Shown here: in pieces, positions 50,421 through 57,355 of the stretch
How the letters are laid out: each line of letters begins with the position of its first letter
Position numbering within the stretch: the stretch's first letter is position 1
Assembly (NCBI GenBank): GCA_015061315.1
Contig: SUWV01000002.1
Span: 1 to 64,000, forward strand
Source: Lentimicrobiaceae bacterium
GTDB lineage: Bacteria > Bacteroidota > Bacteroidia > Bacteroidales > F082
Length of the DNA: 64,000 nt
Direction of reading: 5' to 3'
Notes under the pieces: generated by a model
The model's database searches: none
The model's input: the letters and a program-made list of their open reading frames with translations, nothing else
What the model was told of the DNA's origin: nothing
Position numbers and translations under genes: made by a program

Positions 50421-52457
50421 AAATCTCCTAACAACGTTTCCTTTATCAGTTTTTATATTGATGAAGTAAATTCCATTTTCCAAATCCTGTACGGACACAT
50501 TGAATGTGTCCATCGTTGATGTGGACGCATTCGATGCGTCCCTACAACAGAGGCGACCATAGATATCGTAAATCGCGATTTCTTCAACACGAAGTTCTGT
50601 TGCGATAGTCAATTCGTCTTTAACAGGATTTGGGTAGATATTTGTTGCTGATGATAATTCTTCGATACTGATTTCTGGATCTTCAGTATTTCCTGTCCCC
50701 GCAACTAAGCATACTCCTACAGAGGTTATTCCATTTTCATATACAGCATATACCTCAACCAATACGTTGTCTTTTGATGATGTGAAAGTATATGAGTTTT
50801 CTGTGATTTTTTCAGCGACTAACTTATTGTCGACATATACGTTATATCCTATAGGCTCGCTCTTTTCAGGCTTCTCCCAGCTGATGGTCTTTTCTTCTAC
50901 TTTAAGATTTTGAATAGGATAAGGATGTGATGTGTATTCGTTCAGGAAATGACTGTTGTGAACTTCTTTAGATTCATAAGTCTGTACCCATACTGCTACC
51001 TCTAAGTCGTTCATTTCTTCAACATTAGTCCCAGTCATATCGACCGACAATTCATAACGTTGGTATTTCCCCGCTTCAAAACTTGCGTCAATGCCATCGG
51101 TGCTGCTCGGTATGCTCATCAAAACATGATGAAATTCTGGCAAGCTGCCTTCAACAACATTATTTACTGTAGTCTTTTCATTGACAGTAACGAACACTTT
51201 GACATCTGGCATGTCGAGATAAGAAATAATATCGGCTGTTATATTAACAACATTACCTTCGATATTGAAAGCTCCGACAATATCTACGTATGATGTCGTT
51301 GCATATCTGTCATCGAAGTGTGATTGCTTAGGTTGTCTCGTAATTGCTCCGCCATCAAAACTTATTGCTGGGACGCCTGTTACTCTGTAATATTGACCTC
51401 TTATCGAACATTCCTCCAAATAATATTTGTCGCCAGGCATTGGATAATCCCATGGATATTTCACGTAAGTGTATCTGCCTTCATTGTCGTGTGTCAAACC
51501 TGACAAAGTTGTATCAACTGGAATACAATTGATACATGTTGCACTTGAGAAATGTTCTATCATTGGCGTTCTTTCTACTTCTCTGATATAAGTCCTGACA
51601 TCTTTCGACATGCTGTTGTTGTCGAGATTGCTGTCTTCTTCGCCACTGACATTTAAGATGTTAATCTTTATTGTATGAGTTCCTGGTGTTAGATATGCTT
51701 CGCTTTTAAATGTTAATGTCTTGTTTTCGGCAGGAACGATTTTTTCGTTGAATGTCTCTGTCACAGTGCCTAAGCCTTCTATTTCATAACTTGCCTCGAA
51801 GGCGCTTATTTCTGTGCTGCCGATATTATTTACGGTAAAGCTGATGTCGGTATTTCCTATAGCTATGACGTTGTCTACATCAATGCTTGAAAGCTGGATG
51901 TCGTTGCCAGCATCGCTGTTTTTTGCATATATAATGATGTTGTCGAAATACCATTTGTTGAAGTTATAAGTGTTGCCTTCGTAGTATAAGCAGATTAAGA
52001 CGTTGCTTTTGCCCATGTCTGGGGTGCTGACGGTTTCATTAACTTCGTGGAGTCCTGTTGCTGATGCGTTGGAGAAAGTCTGTGACCAAGCGGTGTTCCA
52101 TGTCGTTCCGTTGTCAGACGATGTTGCTATTCCGAGAGTGTGGCTGAGCTGGTCGTAATTGAGATAATGTTTGAACGAAAGACCTAGCTCTTCAACATCA
52201 GTGAGGTCGGCTGTTGCCATGACGAGATGAATACCAGCTGTTACTATAGGGCTGCTCTTGAAAAGCAATTCGTTAGCACTTCCGCCTGCGTTGTTGGTGG
52301 TGGAAATGCTGAAGTTGTCGACGCCTTCACCAATAAAATACCAGCCTTCTGGCATACTAGTTCCATCGAATGTCTCGTTGACAATGAATGAATTATTTTG
52401 CGCATAAATGCTGATGTTTAACAATAACATTAATGTTAAAAGTAAATTTTTTCTCAT
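50409..52457 (-). CDS. Omp28-like T9SS cargo with thioredoxin-type CXXC (array member 9)
   Basis: This 682-residue paralogue is the first gene of the array. I start it at the ATG at 52457 (MRKNLLLTLMLLL), because this gives a normal signal peptide (ending IYAQ) and lies 37 bp after a -7 box; the open frame extends to 52550 but that would start upstream of the promoter. It has a cleaved-adhesin-like domain (ETFDGTSMPEGWY ... WYFDNIII), CARDB-like domain and Omp28 domain with the unusual CXXC C-I-N-C (about residue 308, preceded by SSATC), cis-Pro motif TGVPAISFDG and PEFHHVLMSIP in place of the usual HH-x-MMKML motif. One FN3-like domain and a sorting domain with cassette B end the protein. 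It is the most diverged array member. Confidence 0.85.
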   Translation of the reverse strand: MRKNLLLTLMLLLNISIYAQNNSFIVNETFDGTSMPEGWYFIGEGVDNFSISTTNNAGGSANELLFKSSPIVTAGIHLVMATADLTDVEELGLSFKHYLNYDQLSHTLGIATSSDNGTTWNTAWSQTFSNASATGLHEVNETVSTPDMGKSNVLICLYYEGNTYNFNKWYFDNIIIYAKNSDAGNDIQLSSIDVDNVIAIGNTDISFTVNNIGSTEISAFEASYEIEGLGTVTETFNEKIVPAENKTLTFKSEAYLTPGTHTIKINILNVSGEEDSNLDNNSMSKDVRTYIREVERTPMIEHFSSATCINCIPVDTTLSGLTHDNEGRYTYVKYPWDYPMPGDKYYLEECSIRGQYYRVTGVPAISFDGGAITRQPKQSHFDDRYATTSYVDIVGAFNIEGNVVNITADIISYLDMPDVKVFVTVNEKTTVNNVVEGSLPEFHHVLMSIPSSTDGIDASFEAGKYQRYELSVDMTGTNVEEMNDLEVAVWVQTYESKEVHNSHFLNEYTSHPYPIQNLKVEEKTISWEKPEKSEPIGYNVYVDNKLVAEKITENSYTFTSSKDNVLVEVYAVYENGITSVGVCLVAGTGNTEDPEISIEELSSATNIYPNPVKDELTIATELRVEEIAIYDIYGRLCCRDASNASTSTMDTFNVSVQDLENGIYFINIKTDKGNVVRRFIKN
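50488..50546. repeat. Cassette B palindromic element in array member 9
   Basis: Complete element with the two 19-nt palindromes and TGTACGGA/TCCCTACA ends. Confidence 0.85.
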
Positions 52458-52494
52458 CGTAAAATGATTTAGTCTATTTAATGATTTTATCATG

Positions 52495-52502
52495 CAAAGA
52501 TA
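52495..52502 (-). promoter_or_regulatory. -7 box of the first Omp28 operon
   Basis: The complement reads TATCTTTG, 37 bp before the ATG at 52457. It is the only good box found upstream of members 9, 8, the S8 protease, 7 and 6. Confidence 0.65.
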
Positions 52503-52575
52503 ATTTTTTATTGTAATAGAATGATGATTTTTTAAAAAAGAATTAAGCATATTAGTAAACTGTTTTACTTTTTCC

Positions 52576-52583
52576 TATCTTTG
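52576..52583 (+). promoter_or_regulatory. -7 box of the cysteate synthase-like gene
   Basis: TATCTTTG, exact consensus, 89 bp before the start at 52673. The leader between contains a short direct repeat (TCAGAATTCTGTG twice, 52617-52651). Confidence 0.65.
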
Positions 52584-52672
52584 CAAACAGAAATTTTTAA
52601 ATTATTAACATAAAATTCAGAATTCTGTGTCAACGTTCAGAATTCTGTGTTCAACGTTCAAAGTAAAATTAT

Positions 52673-53959
52673 ATGTTTAAACCTACGGAATATAAGATTA
52701 AATCTGTAGCGACAGGTAATGTCTGCGACGATAGCGGTTGGCTGCTCGATTTCAAAGGCGAGGAAAAGCCAAGTCTCATAAGAGCCATTTATGCTAACAA
52801 ACAACTCAATGTGAGAAACGAACTCAGCGGTCTTTATTGTTATGCCGACTGGCTTCCTATCAAGCGTCTTTTGAAATGTGACTCTAAACCTATTACATAT
52901 AAAAGTAAGGCATTGGCTGAGAAGTTAGGTCTGAAAAATTTATATGTCACTTTCAACGGATATTATCCTGAGATAGGTGCCACGATGCGTACATGTTCTT
53001 TCAAAGAGACTGAGGCTTATTCTATATGCGCACGTCTCGGCGAGGATAGAAAAGACGATGTTATTGTTGTATCTTCAGCTGGTAACACAGCTCGCGCCTT
53101 CGCTCAGGTTTGTTCCGATAACGACATAAAATTATTACTGACAATTCCGGAGGATAACCTCAGCGCTCTCTGGTTCGAGAAGCCTCTCAACCCTTGTGTG
53201 AAAGTCATCGCCACTAAGTCGGGCAGCGATTATTTCGATGCAATAAATCTCGGTAATATAGTGTGTGAACTTGACGGCTTCTTCGCTGAAGGCGGTGCCA
53301 AGAATATTGCTCGCCGCGATGGTATGGCAACGACGATGTTGTCGGCAACGACTTTCATAGGTCGCATCCCTGACTATTACTTCCAGGCTGTAGGAAGCGG
53401 AACGGGTGCTATTGCCGCATGGGAAGCTAACTTACGTTTCTTAGAAGACGGTCGCTACGGTAATCATAAGGCTAAGATTTATGTCTCACAAAACAGACCT
53501 TTCGTCCCGATGTATGACGCATGGAAACAAGACTCACGTGAGATGCTTCCTTACGACAACGACCAGGCTCGCCACGATGCTAATACTGTAATAGCTAAGG
53601 TGCTCACCAATCGTAAGCCTCCTTATTCCATTAATGGAGGTCTCTACGACGCGATGAAAGATACCGACGGGGAATTTTTCGCTGTCACTAATGAAGAGGC
53701 TGAACAGGCAGGTAAGCTGTTTGAAGAATTAGAAGGCATAGACATCAACCCAGCTGCTGCAGTGGCAACAGCTTCTTTGATACAAGCTATCGAAAATAAT
53801 CAAGTGGAACGCGATGCCGTCATCATGCTCAATATCACTGGAGGAGGGGAGAAGCGCTTCAAAGAAAACAAGGAGATATTCTATCTGCAACCTTCACGCG
53901 TTTTTGACGTAGATGCAAGCAAAGAAGATATTAAGGATTTTGTGAAGAAATTATTTTAA
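52673..53959 (+). CDS. Probable cysteate synthase (threonine synthase-like PLP enzyme)
   Basis: This 428-residue enzyme has the fold-type II PLP layout of threonine synthase: the likely PLP lysine is Lys111 in CSFKETEA, SSAGNTARAFA (about 143) holds the cofactor ring, and AVGSGTGAIAAWE (about 240-253) is the phosphate-binding loop. Length and the N-terminal zinc-ribbon-like lead segment (with Cys18 and Cys56) fit the family annotated as cysteate synthase, which makes cysteate from phosphoserine and sulfite. In Bacteroidota, cysteate feeds the sulfonolipid (capnine, sulfobacin) pathway; in methanogens the same enzyme feeds coenzyme M. No acyltransferase of the sulfonolipid pathway is adjacent. 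The alternative is a threonine synthase paralogue, which I cannot exclude by eye. Confidence 0.6.
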   Translation: MFKPTEYKIKSVATGNVCDDSGWLLDFKGEEKPSLIRAIYANKQLNVRNELSGLYCYADWLPIKRLLKCDSKPITYKSKALAEKLGLKNLYVTFNGYYPEIGATMRTCSFKETEAYSICARLGEDRKDDVIVVSSAGNTARAFAQVCSDNDIKLLLTIPEDNLSALWFEKPLNPCVKVIATKSGSDYFDAINLGNIVCELDGFFAEGGAKNIARRDGMATTMLSATTFIGRIPDYYFQAVGSGTGAIAAWEANLRFLEDGRYGNHKAKIYVSQNRPFVPMYDAWKQDSREMLPYDNDQARHDANTVIAKVLTNRKPPYSINGGLYDAMKDTDGEFFAVTNEEAEQAGKLFEELEGIDINPAAAVATASLIQAIENNQVERDAVIMLNITGGGEKRFKENKEIFYLQPSRVFDVDASKEDIKDFVKKLF

Positions 53960-54105
53960 AATCTGAGAATCTGAGAAATTGAGAATCTGAAAAAAATAAT
54001 CATTTTTTGCATGATACATACAAGATGTAGGATAGAGAAGAATGGATAAAAAATCGAATGAGAATTTTTTTCAGATTTTCAAATTTTTTATTTTTCAGAT
54101 TTTAA
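53956..54105. repeat. R1 palindrome between convergent genes
   Basis: AAAATCTGAGAATCTGAGAA on the left and TTTTTCAGATTTTCAAATT and TTTTTCAGATTTT on the right are inverted arms of about 35-40 nt around a 60-nt core. It lies between the stops of the cysteate synthase-like gene and moxR and overlaps the moxR stop; it may serve as a terminator in both directions. Confidence 0.7.
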
Positions 54106-55061
54106 ACAAGTGCTCTAACGATTTTTTCAATTGAAACGCCTTCGGCTTCAGCGGTGTAGTTTCTTACGAGACGATGGCGTAAGATAGGTAGCGCCACTTC
54201 TTGAACGTCTTCGATGTCGGGAGACAACTTTCCTTTCAACAAGGCATTGGCTTTAGCTCCTATTATCAAGTATTGCGATGCACGCGGACCAGCTCCCCAG
54301 CTGAGATATTTGTTGCTCCACTCATGAGCACGTTCTGTGTTAGGACGCGTCTTCGACACCAAGCCTACTGCATATTCATAAACGTTATCGGCTACAGGTA
54401 CACGACGAACAAGCTGCTGGAAATAAAGTATCTCTTCTGCTGTCATCACGGGATTTACGTCAGTGACCTTAGCAGATGTGGTGTTTTTAACCACTTCTAT
54501 CTCTTCTTCGTATGAAGGATAGTCGAGTTGAAGGTTAAACATAAAACGGTCGAGTTGAGCCTCTGGTAGCGGATACGTACCTTCTTGTTCTATAGGATTT
54601 TGTGTAGCGAGCACGAAGAAAGGCTCCTGTAATTTATATGTCTTGCCCGATATGGTGACGTGTTTTTCCTGCATTGCTTCAAGGAGAGCTGCTTGAGTCT
54701 TAGGCGGCGTTCTGTTAATCTCGTCGGCTAAGATGATGTTGGAAAACACAGGACCTTTAACGAATTTAAACTGACGCGAGTCGTCTAATATTTCTGTACC
54801 GAGAATGTCGGACGGCATGAGGTCGGGAGTGAATTGTATTCTGTTGAAAGAGAGCCCGAGAGCACGGCCTATAGTACTTACCAATAATGTCTTCGCCAAT
54901 CCGGGAACACCGACCAACAAAACGTGACCTTGACAAAAGACCGATAATATAGTGTTATGAATTATCTCGTTTTGACCTACAATGACTTTGGAGATTTCTT
55001 CTTTCAGCAGTTCATATTTTTTTACGAGTGCTTTCGCTCCTTCAACATCAGATTGATACAT
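54102..55061 (-). CDS. MoxR-family AAA+ ATPase
   Basis: This 319-residue ATPase (start at the ATG of MYQSDVEG; a GTG one codon upstream is also possible) belongs to the MoxR subgroup, chaperone-like ATPases that help assemble envelope or cofactor-bearing proteins. Walker A is GVPGLAKT (51-58), Walker B IILADEINRTPPKTQ (about 110-124), sensor 1 FFVLATQNPIEQEGTY (about 150-165) and the MoxR-specific C-terminal helices are present. In many genomes it is followed by DUF58 and VWA genes; here it is instead the last gene of a cluster with three PPIase/SurA genes, 15 bp after the last of them, so it may act in outer-membrane protein biogenesis. Confidence 0.93.
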   Translation of the reverse strand: MYQSDVEGAKALVKKYELLKEEISKVIVGQNEIIHNTILSVFCQGHVLLVGVPGLAKTLLVSTIGRALGLSFNRIQFTPDLMPSDILGTEILDDSRQFKFVKGPVFSNIILADEINRTPPKTQAALLEAMQEKHVTISGKTYKLQEPFFVLATQNPIEQEGTYPLPEAQLDRFMFNLQLDYPSYEEEIEVVKNTTSAKVTDVNPVMTAEEILYFQQLVRRVPVADNVYEYAVGLVSKTRPNTERAHEWSNKYLSWGAGPRASQYLIIGAKANALLKGKLSPDIEDVQEVALPILRHRLVRNYTAEAEGVSIEKIVRALV

Positions 55062-55076
55062 CACTATTTATGATTA

Positions 55077-56429
55077 TTATTCAACAATATTCCAATTAAA
55101 ATTAAAGTCGCAATCTTTGAAGTCGTCGCAGATTTTGATATAAGCTTTTGACGACTTGCTTTCTATCCATTTGTTAATTATTTCTGAACGTTTATTCTGC
55201 ATCGCCATGTCGCGGATGAGGGTGTAGTCGTCCTTCAGGTTGGCTTTATGTGGTTCTGTTTTCTTTCTTAGATAAAGCAATCTGCAGGCGTCTTTGTTAT
55301 CTGAGGTTTTCATTGGAACAGGAGCGCTAATCTCGCCGACATTCATTCTGTTTATTGTCACTGAAACTTGCTGGTCGAGTTCTGAGGCATCGAACAATGT
55401 TCCGCCTGTCATTGGATTTACCAGGACGCCGCCGCTGATTCTGTCTTTCTCATCGCTGAAGCGACGTACTGCCTCGTCGAATGTGAGACTGTCGTTATGA
55501 ATGAGTTGTGCTATAGAATCCAATTCGTTATATGCTGTCTGCAGCGACTCTGGGTCTACCTTCACAGTGAGTAATATATGACGTACATTGACCATGTCGC
55601 CTTTACGTTCTATCATCTGAATGATATGGAATCCGAACTCTGTCTCAACGACTTCTGATATTTCGCCATCACGTAGGTTGAAAGCAGCTGCCTCGAACTC
55701 AGGGGCAAATTCTCCTTTGCCATGAAATCCTAACTCGCCGCCTTTCTTAGCAGAACCAGGATCTTCAGAATAAAGCAATGCCAATGTCGAGAATCGCTCG
55801 CCATCAAGGATACGCTTACGCATCTTATATAATCTGTCTTTTACTTCCAACTTCTGGTCTAAGGTGATAGGCGGCTTCTTGACAAGCTGCGCTATCTCGT
55901 ACTTGGAATTTACCATAGGAATACTGTCTTTCGACATGTTGTGATAATATTTCTTCACCTCCGATGGCGTGACTTCCACATTAGCCAAAATACTCTGCTG
56001 TACCTGTTCTTGTAGAAGCTGGTCTTTTCTTGTACGGAACATGCTCTCCCTGATTTCAGGCATTGTCTTCTTATAATACTTCTCAAGATTTTCCTGTGAG
56101 CCGACTTGTGATACGAAATAACTTATCATACGGTCGACATCGCTATTGACTTGTTCGTCAGTTACTGTGATACTATCCATCTCTGCTTGGTTGAGCATCA
56201 ACTTCTGAAACATGAGATCCTCTAATATCTCACAACGTATGCTACTCGCGCTACCTTTAAATCCGCCTTGTAATCTGTATTGAAGATATTGAGCTTCGAT
56301 GTCGGATTGCAATATGATATTCTGTCCCACGACAGCCACTATCCTGTCGATAACTTGTTCTTCCTGCGCCTTTAGCGTCAGCGAAAAGAAAACAATAAAT
56401 AATATTGAAAATATACGCCTCATCATCAT
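55077..56429 (-). CDS. SurA-like periplasmic peptidyl-prolyl isomerase/chaperone
   Basis: This 450-residue protein has a signal peptide (about 1-22, after MMMRR), a SurA N-terminal chaperone domain (about 25-165, VDRIVAVVGQNIILQSDIEAQ as in E. coli SurA) and two parvulin/PpiC domains (about 180-285 with SEDPGSAKKGGELGF and TEFGFHIIQM, and about 287-395 with VRHILLTV and RFSDEKDRISGG). SurA-type proteins escort outer-membrane proteins through the periplasm. It is the third of three PPIase genes in a row and is followed by moxR. It is the most SurA-like of the three. Start could be any of the first three Met codons. Confidence 0.93.
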   Translation of the reverse strand: MMMRRIFSILFIVFFSLTLKAQEEQVIDRIVAVVGQNIILQSDIEAQYLQYRLQGGFKGSASSIRCEILEDLMFQKLMLNQAEMDSITVTDEQVNSDVDRMISYFVSQVGSQENLEKYYKKTMPEIRESMFRTRKDQLLQEQVQQSILANVEVTPSEVKKYYHNMSKDSIPMVNSKYEIAQLVKKPPITLDQKLEVKDRLYKMRKRILDGERFSTLALLYSEDPGSAKKGGELGFHGKGEFAPEFEAAAFNLRDGEISEVVETEFGFHIIQMIERKGDMVNVRHILLTVKVDPESLQTAYNELDSIAQLIHNDSLTFDEAVRRFSDEKDRISGGVLVNPMTGGTLFDASELDQQVSVTINRMNVGEISAPVPMKTSDNKDACRLLYLRKKTEPHKANLKDDYTLIRDMAMQNKRSEIINKWIESKSSKAYIKICDDFKDCDFNFNWNIVE

Positions 56430-56461
56430 GTCACTACTTTATTTATATTAATTAACTCACT

Positions 56462-56502
56462 TATTGTCTTGTTGTCTCGTTGTCTTGTTGTCTTATTGTC
56501 TC
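56462..56502. repeat. R6 octamer repeats (TTGTCTTG family)
   Basis: Five tandem TTGTCTTG/TTGTCTCG units end exactly at the stop codon of the lipoprotein gene at 56501. The same octamer encodes cassette C in three T9SS proteins. Confidence 0.8.
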
Positions 56503-57346
56503 AAAACACCTCCAAGGCATTATCTTGAATAGCCTTAGAATGTAAATCTTTATATAAATTTTCCAACAAAGCTTTTTTTCTGTTTGTTAAGATTATATAC
56601 TTAATTCTATCAGTCTCCATCTCGCATGGCGACTCGTCGCCTACAAGTCGGTATTCGCATATTTTTACAAGAGTATAGGTTTCGTCATCATTAACAACGA
56701 AGTATTTCTTGTTGCTTAAAAAAGATTTGTTGTCTTTAATTTTCAGGTTATATATATTAGCTACGTCTTCAAAGTCACGCCAATCTTTGATGTTAAAGTC
56801 GTACTCCAATGCGTATTTGTTTGCCAAATAAGTAAGGGTATCAACCATTAAGGTGTCGTAATTACGGATCCATTTAGTGAAGACCCATTTTCTTTTGCTG
56901 TCTTTAGGAAGTGTGACGGAAGCCACTTTCACTATGTCGCGATTCAGTCTGAACTCGCCGCTGTTATTTTTGTAATAATCATAAATCTGGTCTTCTGTGA
57001 CTTCGGTGTCGAGATTTTGGTTTATCAGTTCTGTTTCATATTTATTTATCACTAAAGAGTTACGATATTCTTCTAATCTTTTAGAGAAATCTAACTGTTC
57101 CGGTTTCAAGTTATTTTCGGCTTGGCGTATCAGCAGTTGGTTGTGAACCCATTTGTCGATATATACTTTTGCTCTGAGCACGCTGTCGTTGTAGCTGATA
57201 CCGTCATAAACGATATTCTCTAAATCAGTCTTATATAGTTTCTTACCATAAACTGAGACGATGACTTCGCCTTTGTCTTCAACTTTTTCCTTTTGACATG
57301 TGGAAAAAAACGATAGAAATATAAGACTGATCCAGAGATAACGCAT
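56501..57346 (-). CDS. PPIase/SurA-related periplasmic lipoprotein
   Basis: This 281-residue protein has a short lipoprotein signal (lipobox FSTC, Cys17). Its mature part resembles the N-terminal chaperone region of SurA/PpiC proteins (VSVYGKKLYKTDLENIV, then a long helical segment with VTEDQIYDYYKNNSGEF) but contains no recognisable parvulin catalytic domain. It sits between two PPIase genes, 9 bp after the upstream one, so it probably takes part in the same chaperone pathway, perhaps as a membrane-anchored subunit. Its function as an isomerase is doubtful. Confidence 0.7.
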   Translation of the reverse strand: MRYLWISLIFLSFFSTCQKEKVEDKGEVIVSVYGKKLYKTDLENIVYDGISYNDSVLRAKVYIDKWVHNQLLIRQAENNLKPEQLDFSKRLEEYRNSLVINKYETELINQNLDTEVTEDQIYDYYKNNSGEFRLNRDIVKVASVTLPKDSKRKWVFTKWIRNYDTLMVDTLTYLANKYALEYDFNIKDWRDFEDVANIYNLKIKDNKSFLSNKKYFVVNDDETYTLVKICEYRLVGDESPCEMETDRIKYIILTNRKKALLENLYKDLHSKAIQDNALEVF

Positions 57347-57355
57347 TTTAATTTA

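Noticed and set aside
28980-52550. The Omp28 array considered as a polysaccharide utilisation locus or a defence island
   Set aside because: No SusC/SusD pair, glycoside hydrolase, nuclease, helicase or restriction gene was found; all members are T9SS cargo.
52458-52550. Upstream N-terminal extension of array member 9
   Set aside because: It would start before the predicted promoter at 52495 and put 31 residues ahead of a normal signal peptide.
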